The notes under the pieces: model-generated
Told to the model about the DNA's origin: nothing
What the model saw: only the letters and a program-made list of their open reading frames with translations
Databases searched by the model: none
Translations under genes and position numbers: made by a program
Source: Amyelois transitella
Lineage: Eukaryota; Arthropoda; Insecta; Lepidoptera; Pyralidae
Length of the DNA stretch: 64,000 nt
Assembly (NCBI RefSeq): GCF_032362555.1
Contig: NC_083527.1
Coordinates: 7,564,001-7,628,000, forward strand
Direction of reading: 5' to 3'
Shown: positions 11,101-26,100 of the stretch, one piece after another
Position numbering within the stretch: position 1 is the stretch's first letter
How the letters are laid out: every line of letters begins with the position of its first letter

Positions 11101-14100
11101 CTCTCGATCTTGTCGAGCCTGGCGTCGGCCCAGTAGATCTTCTTGGCGGCGTGGTCCAGCGCCAGGCCGTTGGGCATGAGGATGTCGGTGGTCACTATGC
11201 TCTGCAGCCCGAGCCCGCTCGTGTACGCGCGCTGGATGGACGGGTGCGACTCGTTCCAGTTTGTCCAGTAGAGGCGGCTGGTAGGAGAGGAAGTTCGCAT
11301 ATTATTGCTGACTTTTGCTCGCGATTGTATACACGAAATTAACTGTAGTTCTATCCTCGTATCATTACACTTTCCTAGAAACTAACATGCAGAATTTCAG
11401 CTTCTATCTACAACTAACAATCCTCTCACTCAATAACAAAATAGCGTTTGTCGTGTCTTTGGAACCTGTCCCGAGCAATATGGAACATTCAAAGAGAAAG
11501 AAGTCACTAAACTTAGAAAAGTTATTATTGTTCTTTAACCACTACTGTCCACTCTGCATTACAAACAGAAAAACCTTAACTTCTGAATAACATATAAAAC
11601 ATGGGTCATATATAAACGAATAAGAATTTAAAGTAATCCCTGTCAAAATGTAAAGTACCTGTCACAGACATCAATATCGATGCCCCGCACGTGATCTCCG
11701 CGAGGCAATCTCAATATCGTCCTCGGGGCGCCCTTGTGTCCGCGACTCTCCAAGGTGTCATCTGTCTGGTCTCCCACCGTCGAGTCTTTCCGTCCAGACT
11801 TGCTTCCCACGGTGGAGTCTGATTGGCCGGCTTGTTCCGTGGAGCCCGCCCGTTCTGTCAGGCCTTTTAAAGCGGCTCGCATGTCGGCCCCTCGGATACA
11901 CGCCGGGCTGTTGCTGGTCCAGTACAGCCAGCCCGAGGACGAGTCGAACACCATGCCTTCTACTGCGCCCACCTCTGTGACCGAACAGGTTTAGATTGAA
12001 TTTGATTCGGCTCGTATAACGCGTAATTTAGTGGAGCAATAGGTGACAGTAGGATAGGAATCAGCTGTAGCTATCCAATTTTTTGTGTAAAAACCTGACT
12101 CACCCAATCCTGGATCATGGTCAAAATGTCGCACCCCGGGGTCCTCTCCAGAGAGATAAGAAGGCACTTACTGGGCAGGAGCAGCGAGTGACCGGAGCCG
12201 TTGAAGAGCGCGGTGTTGATGGAGCCGCGCTGGATGTCGGAGTAGAACAGCCGCGACTCCTGGTACCAGTACGCCAGGCTGATGCAGTTACGCATCAGCT
12301 CGCTGGGATACAGGATATTATCTATTAGTCTGTCTAAACAAAAAAACCTGAAAAACTCTAAACGATGTTTTTGCTCATAAACACCATATAAATAAACTTG
12401 GTTGCATCGCCTCTATTTTGGCGTTACGTGTCATTAATTACAAAAAGAGGAACAATACATATCCTGTACCGGTAACCACACTGCTGTACAAGATACATCT
12501 CTCATCTGTTGGTGTTCTCCCAGTGTAAGACCAGGGTAAATAAATAAATTTGGCGTGCAGGCGTGCAGGTTTCTTATGACGTCTAGTGGTGCACTTAGAT
12601 TTCCCGAAATACATACAAATAATCTCGTCCCCATCCCTTACGGGGTAGACAGAGACAACAGTCTCAGAAAGACTGAAAGGCCACGTTCAGCTGTATGGCT
12701 CAAAGATGGAAATGAGACCCAAAAAGTGACAAATTGCTACCTCATCGTCTAAAAGATCCTTAGTCGCATTTTAGGATGTCCATAGAATAGATAGAGTGAT
12801 CCCATTCTTTTGGAGGGAACCACACAGAACCGTTTTGCGTAATATTTCCCGAAAAAGTCGCGGAAATTTCAGGCTAGTCATCACTTACCTGTCGTGTATG
12901 GGCGGGTACGGCGAGTTGAGGTCGGCCTCGTCCGTCAGGTGGATGCTGTCGATGTTGGTCACGCGGGAGTACATCAGGAACGACTCGTACGCTGCATTAG
13001 GTCAAATAAATAAGTGAATGAACCAGTATTTCTATCCAATTATTTTTTTCCAGATTACTTGTAAATTTTCGAGATCTCTAGAAAATCAAGATGTTTTAAG
13101 TTCAACTTTAAATTCAATTCAAATTTAAACAAAACATACATTATTATGACATTTCTAACAACACATAATAATTGTTATATCTTTTGGTTGATTACTCGCT
13201 CATCATGATTTATATGATGAAGGAACAAGGGCTCATGAAAGGGCACAGTTAAATTCTGGCCTACAGTGGTGAAAGAAACATTGATAGCATTTTTTATTAA
13301 ACCATTACTTTAATAAAAAACCTCAAATGTAGTTAAGTTTAAAGCTCGTATAAGACTCACGCGTGCAATTCCGTCCGTCCGGCGCCAAGTCCCCGTGCGG
13401 GCAGACGCAGCGCGCGCGCTCGCCGTCGAACAGGCACAGCCCGGCGCACGCGCCGCGCGCCGCGCCGCACGCGTTGCGCACGGAGCGCGCGCGCCGGTCC
13501 TGGCGGCCGCGCGCCCACACCAGCAGCGCGCGCAGGCTGTCGCCCGCGCCGGCGCGCAGCACGCGCGCCTGCGACGCGTTGCCGAGCGGCGCGGCGGCCA
13601 CGCTGCCGTGCCCCGACATCCTGTATGTGGGCCGGACGCTGTCGTAAATTGGAAAGCTGCTCTTTGCTAGATCACTCAACGTTATTGTACTAATGTACAG
13701 CGTGATAAAATGGCCGGAGGTAAAAATTATTTTAATTTCATATCAGTCTCTCGCAGATTTAAGGGAATGCATATTTATAAATGCATCACTGTAATTTCCG
13801 AACGTGACTCGATGTACTGTCACTTGCAAAGAAACATCGTCATCCCTTATTTGCACTGGACACATGCCGCACGAATAGTGGAATGCGGGCTCCCATTCGT
13901 CATATGATGGAATGTTATAATAAAAATTTTATCAATGTAGACATTTTTTCTTGCAGTACATTTCAATTTAAAAAACAAATCACAACTATGTTAATGAATG
14001 TGTATATTAGGCTTTTCTCTTAAAGTATTTTTTTTTTTTTTGTTATCGTCACAATGTTACATTTCCTTGTTTACTCTGTTCTTTTGGTTTTTTTTTTCTC

Positions 14101-17100
14101 AGTTTTGAATGATTTTATATCTTAATACGTATGATTTTATTGTTTTTGTTTTTATTATTAAACGGTTTTATTTAGCTCACCCCGTTTGTTTTATTTATTC
14201 TTGGGTCAAATTTAGTAATTCAAATTTCACCCTCTTCCTGTCAACCGATTAATCTGAAATTTTGTATACACTTTGGATTTTGGTGACAATATAATTATGT
14301 TTATTCATTATCATTATAAATTCAAGATGGCCGCCGTTACAAAATGGCGGATAATTTAGGTTTCATTAATCCCATCAATATGGGTATCAAATGAAAGGGC
14401 TCAACAAGCAGAATACAATATACTATAAAAAATTTAAATTCAAGATGGCGGCCTCTACAAAATGGCGGATAACTTAGGTTTTATCAATCCCATCAACATG
14501 GGTATCAAATGAAAGGTCTCAACAAGTAGAATACAATTTACTATTCAAAATTAAAATCTAAGCAGAAACCTTGCAATAATGAAGCACTAAATGAATTAAA
14601 CAGAATGCGAAATAAAAACTAAAAACTAGAAAATAAAAATAGGTAAAAAAACTTTTTAAGTTAAACGGTTTTATGTTAAACATACATTGCAATATTTAAT
14701 ATAAATGTACTAAAAACCAAAAAATAAAAAAATAGATACAGTCGTGGGAATTATAAACATATGCATAGACTAGACTAAAATAAAACCGTGGGGCACGTCA
14801 ATTGTCTACAAATTATAGACTTAATGTGCGATAGAAGAATCGTTTAATTCGTCGTTAGGCAGTTGGCCCGCAGACGGTGCGCAAATTACTTACTATTTTA
14901 TATTTGCGAGGAATCGTTTCACTGCTCGTAGTTTGTCTTTAATCGACAAAACTTATGATAAAAGTACTACTCGCTCAACATTATGAAACCCTAAAACTCG
15001 CTTAATCGAGCTTGCTAACTTGTTTCCACATTCTAGCCCTACTTATCACACGTCCATCGTTGTCGGTTGAACAACTGCCTAATTATAGTGTAACATTACA
15101 AAACAAACATTTTAATCAACGATTGTAGACAATTGACGTGCCCCACGGTTTTATTTTAGTCTAGTCTATGCATATGTTTATAATTCCCACGACTGTATCT
15201 ATTTTATTATTTTTTGGTTTTTAGTACATTTATATTAAATATTGCAATGTATGTTTAACATAAAACCGTTTAACTTAAAAAGTTTTTTTACCTATTTTTT
15301 ATTTTTTCATGTCAAACTAACAGCCCAAATATTGTTTACTAATCTGTGAATAACGGTGTGGGCTATATTGTTACTACTTAAGCATATAATAACTTTTAAT
15401 ATGTCTTTATAATATAGCTGTTTGTTATTCCTAATGAATAAATAAAAAAATAAATAACATGACAACTACTTCTTACAAATCCAAATCATAGGGAGAGTCA
15501 ATTACAACAAAAACAGTATCCACTATTCAAGAAAGGCGAAAAATCGGAGCCTTGTAATTATAGACCAATCTCAATTTTACCAATTTTGAGCAAGGTGTTC
15601 GAGAGAATCATGCTTAATCAAATGCAGCGTTACTTAAAGTTTAATAAATTATTTCATAGTCAGCAATACGGCTTTACTTATACGAAATGTACAACTGATA
15701 CAGGTGTGGCTCTTGTCACTCATATTCTCAATGCATGGGAAGACTCACAGGATGCCATCGGAGTATTTTGCGATCAGACCAAAGCATTTGATTGCGTAGA
15801 TCATAGAACTCTTCTGCTCAAGCTCGCTCATTACGGGTTCGATACTGCTGCCGTTGAACTTATTAAATCATATCTTAGTGATAGATAGCAGACGGTAGAT
15901 TTAAATAATACAAAATCGAAAGGAGCGAAGGTAAAAATTGGGGTACCGCAAGGTTCCATTTTGGGACCTTTTCTCTTTCTAGTATATATTAACGACTTGC
16001 CAATGCGAGCATGATTGAGAAACAGACTGGCATCGTGTTGTTTGCAGATGATAAGTCACTAATTTTTAAGATGAAGCGCCGTAGCGAAATCTGTGATGAT
16101 GTGAATAGCACTTAAGCCGCCATTTCTAGCTGGTATTCAATCAACAACTTACTGATAAATGCAAATAAGACCCAATGCATTAAGTTTACACTTCCCAATG
16201 TGCGGGAGGCAAATGTAGATATTAGTATAAGTAGTAAAAGATTAGATTTTGTTGATAGTACTACTTTGTTAGGAATAACATTTAATTCAAATTTGAAATG
16301 GCATGCTCACATTTTGAAACTTTCTAAAAGGCTTAGTTCTGCAGCATACGCTATTCGTCGTATTACGCATTTGACGGAAGTGGCAACTGCTAAGCTAGTA
16401 TATTTTAGTTATTTTCATAGTTTAATGTAATATGGTCTACTGCTTTGGGGATCAGCAGCAGACATACAAACTATATACATACATCTAAACAAAGAGATTC
16501 GCTTAGAGATTTTTTCAATAATCTTAATATTTTAACATTGCCCTCCTAATACATATTCGACTCTTTCAAAAAAGGTAGGTGAATGTACTAGTAGATCACT
16601 GCGGAACAATTATAAGTTGTCGAACCCAGCACATCGGCTGGCTAAGGAAGGGAAATCATTTCTGATTAATTGCATAAGATTTTATAATAAATTACCAAAA
16701 AGTGTTCTTGAAATGAATGATAGAAAATTAAAAAAATTATTAAAAATGAGCTTTGTAGGAAAGCCTATTACAGCACGGAGGATTATATTAATGATAAACA
16801 TGTGTGGCCCGAGCTTGACATAATGGCCTCTTAAATTGTGCTTGTGTATTTTTGACATGATCTTGATATAATTTTAACAGTATGTACATAATTTTTATTT
16901 TATTTGACGAAATATTCGTATTGACATAATTAGTTCTACATTCATTCATGTTTTTTAATGTAGACAATGTGCATTCGTCCACGATTTAGATTTAAGAGAT
17001 CTATATTTGTAAATTGACATCCGATGAAAATGCCGCAGTGTTGTTTGTTCCGCCGCTTCTTTAACACATGCGCTTTGGAAGCGGTAGAGTTATAATTTGA

Positions 17101-20100
17101 TTTTGAAAATAAATCTATTCTATTCTATTCTACAGTAATTTTCGGTTGTTAGGATATAAAACTATGGCCTCAATCGTCTTCCTAGCGCCCCACTCTCTCC
17201 ATCTCTGGTCTCTCGTATCGTAACCTCCACACAGCAGCCTCCCAGATGTCTACCTAGTATCATAATAAAGAGCGATATAAAACAAGCGAAGATCCTCACG
17301 TGTCAAGCCAGTACAGCGTTTCGTTGTAAACCGCGATGGCCGCTATCATCTTCCGGGCGCCCCTCCCCTCCAGCACCTTCTCCTTGTCGCCTCCCTCGTA
17401 CGGGATCCTCCACACCGCGGCCTCCCAGGAGTCGGCCCAGTACAGGAAGCCGTCGGCAGCCGCCATGGCCGCCACGCCGGTGCCGTTGTGGAGGAGGACG
17501 CGCTGGGAGCCGTCCGGGCGGCAGCGCTCGATCCAGCCCCCGCCGGAGAGGAACAGCCAGCCAGCTGCCGCGTCTATTTCTATGCCTGTTCAGTAAAAGA
17601 TGAACTGAGCAGACTGCTGCGTCTATTTATTAATTGCAGGAATAAAGCGCCTCCGGTTGATAAGCCGGTTGTAAATGGTGATAGATTTATCGATCTCAAT
17701 TAATGCAATACGACATGACACGTGTACTTATATCAATTATATTAGGGCAACATGTGATACTAACTGCTGACGGCAGCCGGTGAAAAAGGTGACTAGAGCA
17801 GTTTTTTTCATGATCCAATATGGTTCTTCGACAAAGCTTGCTGTGATCAGGCGAAAGTCGCTTCGTGTAAAACCTTGACTTACACAATCCAAGGTCATGG
17901 TCAAAAGGATCACCCCGGGCTATACTCAGACAGTACTAGACAGGTGAGGAGGCCAGGAGGGGGGAGTAAAAGAACACGCGCTACTAACTAGTGACAGCAG
18001 CCGGGGAAGTGTCCAACAGAACATATCGTCTGGAGCCGTCGAGCCGAGACACGAGCAGCAAGTTGCGTCGCGGGTCCGACCAGTACATGTTGCCTGATAC
18101 CCAGTCGATTGCCAGACCTGCAACATGTGGAGAGAACATCATGATGTGAGAAGAGTAAGACCATATGTTACGGAAATGAATCACATTGATACAATAGTAT
18201 GTTTGTTTGTAATTACGTATCTAAAAAAAACATAAATTAAGAAAATAATTGATAGCAATGGTGGGTATATACATACATACATACATAAACTCACGCCTCT
18301 TTCCCGGAGGGGTAGGCAGAGACTACCTCTTTACTATTAAGGTGGGTATATCGCAAATAAAATTAATATTTATACGATTATTTTCGTCGACACAAACTGT
18401 ATTTGATACAGGTACTTTACATATTTGAAAATAAATAAAGATAGCTGAGCATACCGGCGAGCCAGTCCTGCGCTTGCGCCGTGAGCGGCTCGGGCTGGCG
18501 CACGAGCAGCTCGCGGCGCGTGCCGTCCCGCTTGCCGCGCCAGATGCAGCCCGCCTCCGAGTCCGCCCAGTACAGCCATTCCTCTTCTAAACATACCACG
18601 GAAAATTGTTCAATAGAAAAAGTACAAACTGAATACTCAAAAAATGAACAATACTCTAATATACTTTATGGTAAAAGAATGAATGAGATAGACCATTTAA
18701 ATGTTTTCACGCCTGCGGGATACAGACAGACCTGACTTAAAAGCTTTTTAAGCTTTTTTAAGTTCCAGTAGTATAATTTACTTAAAAGTAAACAGAAAAT
18801 TATATAAGACAGAGTATGAGAAAACAAAATAATAAGTATGATAATCAAAACGTGTTGCGACTCTAATTAATGCATTCCTACTTTCTGCTATTAGATAAAG
18901 GTGTCAAATATGTTTTTCTTAACAAATTTGTTCATTCAATAATTGAATACTTCGTACTTTGTAAAAAGGATAAGTGAATCATTGAAAATTATGATAAATT
19001 TGTAGTAAAAGGGCGTGTTCCACAGCAGTGTTTCGGGGCCGCTGCAGTACAAGATGGCGTACCCGCGTAGAAGCCCAGCTGGTCGGCGTTGGAGAGCTGC
19101 GCGACGGGCGGCAGCAGCAGCGGCCCGGGCTCCGCCGCGCGCGCGCCCAGCGGCAGCGCGCGCAGCTCCCAGCTCAGCGAGTACACCAGCAGCGGCTCCA
19201 TCGCTGGGGATGTCATGCTATATTAGTTTCAGTGCCAACTGATGTTCTACGGTCACGGTCTAAAGGATCCAATATGGGTTAGGTTTCTCTCCAATATACA
19301 AGTACACTATACCTATACAATCCCTGCCCGCCTTGCGGTACCCGGCCGCGCAGAGGCACTCGCTGGCGTGCGGCGCCACGGGCACGCACAGCGCCGCGCA
19401 CGCCGCGCGCCGCTCCGCGCACGCGCCGCCCGCCTGCGCGGCGGACGAGTCGTACACCGCTAGCGACATCACGTGTTCTGCAGAATAAACGTTACTCGTA
19501 TATAAAACCTGGAGACGACACAAACTTCTCACTAATTTTATGTACATTCATCCACGGTTTTGATTTAAGATTTTTATTTTATTAATTGATATTCAATGAA
19601 AATGCTGCAGTATAGGATGTTCCGACGCGTCTTCTACACTTGCAATTATTTTAATTATAAAGCGTGTTGACGTCACAAGTTGCAACAGGGTATCCTCGTT
19701 TAAAAATATGTCTTGTTCATCGCTTTTATTGATATGGACCTTCTAAACCTGGTCGGTTCATATTTGCCAATTATTATTAGTCTCAGAAAGGTGTGGATAG
19801 TGCCCTGTTACTCAATATCATATAACTAGTCGGTGTTGCTATACGAAACGCAAAACTAGCGCCCTCGTTGCATTTTCCTGCAACATTAGGTGCCAAGCAG
19901 TCCCCCGGGAACACGCACCGGTATGGTTCCTCAAGAGGCGGGCGCCGCCGCCGCCGGTCTTGCGGCAGGCGCGCACGGTGTCGTCGGCGCCGTCCGCGTA
20001 TATCACCTCGTCTCCGTACACGTCCAGCGCCGTCGGCAGCGACCCGGGGGGCAGCGGCAGCTGTATGTACGAGGGCGAATTACATCGGTGCATACATACA

Positions 20101-23100
20101 TATATATTATATTTATCATCTATTATTATTAGAGATCGTGGCAAGTGGAAAGATGTAGTCTCTGCCTACCCCTCCGGGAAAAAGGCGTGGTTTAATGTAT
20201 GTATGTATTATAAAAACGATTTATCTTATTTATCGATTGTAACCTGTTGTGTATACCTAAATAAATGAACGAACGAACGAAATAAATAAATTGGTAAATA
20301 TGAAAATGTATGGCACATTTAGCTGGATGAAAGATACTGGCTTGTGGCCGGAGTTAATGCCTTCTAAAAACAAGTAGTGATTAGTTTTATTTCTGATTAA
20401 CAGAATGATAAACCGAAGCTACTCACCGTAAAGAGTTTCCCCGCGCCCACGTCGTAGTACTGCACGGAGGAGGCGTCCAGGTTCACCCAGTACAGGCGGT
20501 TGCTCTCCACGTCCATCGTCAGACCTGTACACACGTTAAATTCCATTCGAGATAGGCAATGAAATATTCGGAGGTCATTAGGGTAGGAAATTCAGAAGAC
20601 CATTTGGCGATGGCATGGCTACATGAGTCGTCAGTCTCCAAAGAAAAAAGTTTACTTTGGATCGTTGGTTTATTATAGAAGTCGGATGGATACCTGATGA
20701 AATTGAGATTCAAAGATACTGTCAGGTTGCTAGCCCATCGCCTTAAATATTAAGCGTTATTTTGTAATCCTCTCCTTTACTGATTTTAACATTCTGCGTG
20801 GGCAGTTGCAGTACTCACTAGCGACCGCCCCCAGCTGCTGCGGGTGCGCGCGGGCGTCCAGCAGCAGCCGCCGGTCGCCGCCGTCGCACGCCGCCGAGTG
20901 CAGCTGCGCGCCGCCCGCCGCCGACAGCGCCCAGTACAGTCGGCCTCTGAAACATGAACAAGTCAGCGTTTAACTCGCGGTAACATCCTGTAAAGGAGCC
21001 TGCAACGTGTCATTTGACCATGAATTCGGTTTAGCTAAGTCAGTTTTCACGAACTTATTAGTTTTTTTCATGAGGCTTCACTCATCGCAAAACGCAAATC
21101 GAAAATTTAAATCAAGCGAATTCTTCTTCTATCCACTTGTTTTTGTTCCTAGCTGCTTCGAACGACCTTACCGCGACAACCAGTGGGACCCTAGGACCTA
21201 GACAGACCTGAGCGGGTCCACAGCCAGCGCGGTGAGGTTGAGCAGCCCGTCGGGAATCACGAGCGACATGTGCTGCCCCGCCAGCCCCGACACCGCCAGC
21301 GCCTGCCCCGTGCTGTAGTATAGCAGCCCCGCCGCCGGGTCCAGAGCGAAGCCGACTGGGTTCTCCACCTGGGCAAGGAGAAAACATATTTTTAGGTTAT
21401 TACCAAATAAATATATAACATTTTCCCGAGTTATGAGCAACGGTTGGACTCAATATAATTCCCCTGCAAAAATTAATCATCCAGGATCGAAGAACCAGAA
21501 CCTAAATTAACTGACGTCAGGAGAATGATGGAATTATTCAGAAATATTGTCCCACTCCTGAACAACTCAGCAACTTTGCGGTTATACATTATAGTTCTGC
21601 TTTCACTTTCATGGCATAATAATGGCACTTTACACTCAAGCTTCGCGCGCTTTCGATTCTTGCGATCAGATGTCATGCAGGAATAAAAAGAATAAAGAAG
21701 AAGAAAGTAAAAAAATTGTTTGTCTGTCTCACCCCATTATCAGCAATAACAGAATGGTTCCCGTGCGCGAGGTCAGCTTTCCTGATTTCATTGCCCGCCG
21801 CGTCGGCCCAGTATATCTCCCCGGTGGCGGGGCTGGGCCGGATGACGTGCGGCGCCGCCACGTGCGGGCCCGCCAGCGTGGGCGTCAGCGGGGCCGCCGG
21901 GGACAGCAGGTCCACGCCGCGGATCACCCCCGCCGAGCCCAGCAGGAGCACTTTCTCGTGAGCTGGAGGATAGAGAAACCATTTCATGAGGGAAGTTCTA
22001 GGTCAGCTAATGTAATAGCTGAACTTTAAAGTATCGGTAGACTTGTCCGCCAGCCGCATGACGTGTGGACACGCGCACTCCCTGCTGGATGACGTGTCTC
22101 TGAGACACAGGCGACAACAGCTGCCGCGTCACATACCCTCGCAGCTGGCCCCGTCGTCCGCCAGCCGCATGACGTGTGGACACGCGCACACCCTGCTGGA
22201 AGCCGTGTCTATGAGACACAGGTGGGAACAGTTGCCGTTGTTGACTCCGCACGGGTTACTCGCGCCGCGGGGTTGACGAGATGGGTGGATCACCTGGGGA
22301 TAAATGATTTGGTTGTATAACATCTATTGAGAGGAACGCTTAAAGCAAGGAGTAAATTTAAAGACAGATTAGGTGAGGTATCTTACTGCAGGGGTATAGA
22401 CAATTAATATGAAGCTTTCGATCCGCTGTGTGGAACAGAATTACTGAAATAGTTTGTCTACCTACTTATAGGAGGCTCGACTGCACCATTGTATGACCAC
22501 AATTCTGGATGTAGTCAGTCAGGTTTTTAGACCAAACGACTGTCGCCGCATCCGCAACCTTTACAAGAGAACCTAACCCGTATTAAATAATGGTGACAAC
22601 ACAAATGGCATCCAGCTGACAAAGCGACTCACTTTAATGTCGAAGGGCTGCGTCAGAGTCCGCTGCAGGACCGTGACGTCGCTGCCGTTCCACTTGTTGG
22701 CTCGCACCACGCTGTTGCTGCGCCAGTCCGTCCAGTACACGTGCGACTCGAACACCGTGATCGCGAACGGGTGCGACAGCGCCGAGTGGCCTGGGGGAAC
22801 AATACGTACAGAACTGTTCCCGTGGGATTTGCGATAAACGACATTGCATAAAAGCTATTATATTAGCATCAGATGTTTTTATTTGTAAAAGAAAAGGTTC
22901 TATATAACTAACTTTGAAACTAGTTATAAACCTATATAGAGTTTTATATTTTTTATTACAAGAACTGTAAGTAAAACGGTAAGTATGACGTACATCAAAA
23001 ATACTTAAAGAATGAGAGAACAAAAAGTTGTCATTGCCTTTTTTAATTAATTTAAAGAGTGTTAAATAAATTAAGTTCAGGATGGACAAAACCCTTTTTT

Positions 23101-26100
23101 ACCACATATTTATTTTTTCATGAATTTAATCATGTGTTGCAAGAACAGAAGATATACATGTTTTTGTCAACTGTACACAAACCTCGCAACACTTCCCTGT
23201 AGTCGCCGCCGTCATAGTCCGTGGTGTGTATAGCGTCCGAGCTGGCGTCAATCCAATACAGCCTGAGGGAGATCGCACAATGGTTTAGTTTAGTTTTGAC
23301 GGCCGAATCCTGGCCAGGGCACGATGACAAACTAACTTTCTCTGATTGGCCTAGGTCTTGGATGTTTATCTATATAAGTATTTAGTATGAAATATAGTAT
23401 CGTTGAGATAGTATCTCGTAACACAAGTCCCGAGCTTACTTCGAGGCTAACTTAATCTGTGTAATTTGTATATATTCATATTTACAATAGGCTATTTGAC
23501 AAAGTTCTAAAAACTATCTTAGGCTATTTATTTGTTTATAAGGAGCCCTACAAAAATACTTTTCTGCCTTTATTACAGCTATTTTATTAAATAATCGAAA
23601 AAGAAAATGCAATATTCAAATATGCCGCCAAAACGCGACTTTTAGCAATATGGCGGCCATGGCATGCAGTGACGTAAATTTCGTGTAAATATCATACAAA
23701 GCTTGTTGGTGTTTCGAAAAGTTTTGATTTTCTCTTGTTTTATTTAACTTGTGCCACGTAATATGTGTGAAAATTATTAAAATGAGTTCCTATAAATGTT
23801 GTGCAGTGCCTAAATGCACAAATACAACAATAAAATCTCCTACGAAATCGTTTTTTTCTATGCCGATGGATTTGAATATTCGCAAGAAGTGGTTTCAGAT
23901 CATGATCTAAGATCAGTGGTTACCAAGATATACTTACATTGATGTTTTCACATTCCTCAGTTCGGCAGCATAGAAATCTGGATTGTCTTTGAAGAAGACG
24001 CCAACCATTATAGGGTCCACTTTTGCCAAAAGTGGACCTACCAAAAGTCTTTTGGTAGGTTTCCACTGTCAGCTTTCGCGAAATTGGTTTCCATTATTAA
24101 ATACCTATGTTATCTGAGTAATCCTGAGCGATCAAACACTTATAAAATCTTGAAAAATAATAGCGAACACTAAGGAACAGTACGATCCACAGTCTGTTTA
24201 TGGATAATTGACGTCATAATAGAAATAGCCAATCACGTTCGTTTTTAGTCACGTGACAACTGCATAGAAAAGCCTAATTTTCTGAGACGGATTTTGTTAA
24301 AATAATGCAATATTTTTATCTCGCGTTATTACAAATCGCTCCAAAACAATAATATTAAGACTGATGACATAAAAGAAATGTATATTTTTATTACAGTCAA
24401 ATAGCCTATTGCTAAGTTTCTAATATAACTGGGATTTTTTCGGTGTCCCTGATGGGTACTTTGAGGAATCGGTAGCGTAACCTTCATTGGTTGAATTTAA
24501 AATTATAACTACCATATGCAATGTTTGAAAGTTAAATCAAAAACAACATATTGTTTCACAATATATTTTACAAAAGTTCCCTCAATGTTTCCAGGTTTGT
24601 TTTTTTAGCTTTGACGTGATCTATCAAGAGTACATACTTTCAAACCAAAGGGGGACAACAAAATAATACAAATTTAAAGAAAAAGATTGTTTTCGATCTA
24701 TTTGGTACCATATTTTACCAAATATTTTTCATTTCACGTGCAATCTACGTGTAGTGTCACAAATGCCACTAAAAATGCGATGATTCGCAGCAACGTGGAA
24801 AGTGGTAAGATGAAGTCTCTGCCTACTCCTCTGCGAAAGATGCTTGACTTTTTGTATGTATGAATGACACTGAATACTGACCTGGAAGCGAGGTGGTCTA
24901 GCCCGATACCGTTGGGCCAGGCGCCGTCGGTGACTCTGTCTACCCTCACCACTGTGGTCCGCCGGAGCCCCGCTAAGGAGCACCGCTCGATGCGGGGCGA
25001 AGATGTCTCCCAGTCGCTCCAGAAAAGGTAGCTAGATTTAAAAAAACTATACGTTAAAGAATCACATACATATTTTTAACCTCCGTCAGAAACCAAAAGA
25101 GGGGAGGTGTTATAAGGTTGACATGTTTTATGTCTGTCTGTGGCATCATAGCTAACAAACGGTTGAAGCGATTTCAATATAGTTTTTTTTTAATGTGATT
25201 TACGTGCGAGTATTCTTAGACATGTTTGATCAAAATTGGTTGAGCCGTTTAAAAGTTGTAGGAAGACCTACCGTCAGCGAATATATTCGAGTAAAAGTGC
25301 ATTGATCGAAATAATTTAGAGTGTTCTTAGCTTAACTTTTAGTTGGGGATTTTCAAAATTTTTAAATAATATATTCAAATGTAAGGAAAAATTATTAGTA
25401 CGTCCTGAAAACCAAATACAAGCGAAGGAATAGATAAAAGAGAGGAGATGGAATTGCTCTGAATTAAGAGGATCGAAAAAACCAGATGGGCAAAAATGAC
25501 GAAGACATCGCAGAGACAAGTTAGCAGAAAGACAACTCACCCCACTCTGGGGTCCAAGGCGATGGCCCTGGGATTGTCGATGTCCTGGTCGATGAGCGTG
25601 CGGCGGTGGCGGCCGTCCAGGCGCGCCACCTCCAGCTGGTGCAGGTTGCTCTCCACCCAGTACAGGTTGCCGCCCAGCCAGTCCACCGCCAGCCCCTCCG
25701 CCGTCGACAGCCCCTGCTGCACCACCACCTCGATGCCGCTCAGCGCTGTCGTCACGCAATTTCTCTCGATAAGTAATCGAACCTAACCTTGCTAACTCAA
25801 TAACTAATTAGACTGATTAACATGGGATTCTTCTTGTAGGTGACGGGCTAGCAACCTGTCACTATTTGAATCTCAATTGAACTGAACGTGGCCTTTCAGT
25901 TTATTCGAGACTGATAGCCCTGTCTAGCCCGTAAGGGATATAGACGTGACTAATCTATACTCAGTGATCCTATTATTTTTTTTAATTTATTTGACGTCAA
26001 CCAATGTTTTGAAACCAAACGTTTTGACAATTATTAAGCGATATGAATTAGCCTATAATAATGAATAAAAATTTTAAGAAAGAAACCTTACCCAGTACCA

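Noticed and set aside
22637..23089. A 151-codon minus-strand frame overlapping exon 22633-22790
   Set aside because: It is in a different frame from the YWTD blade encoded there and runs into AT-rich intron.
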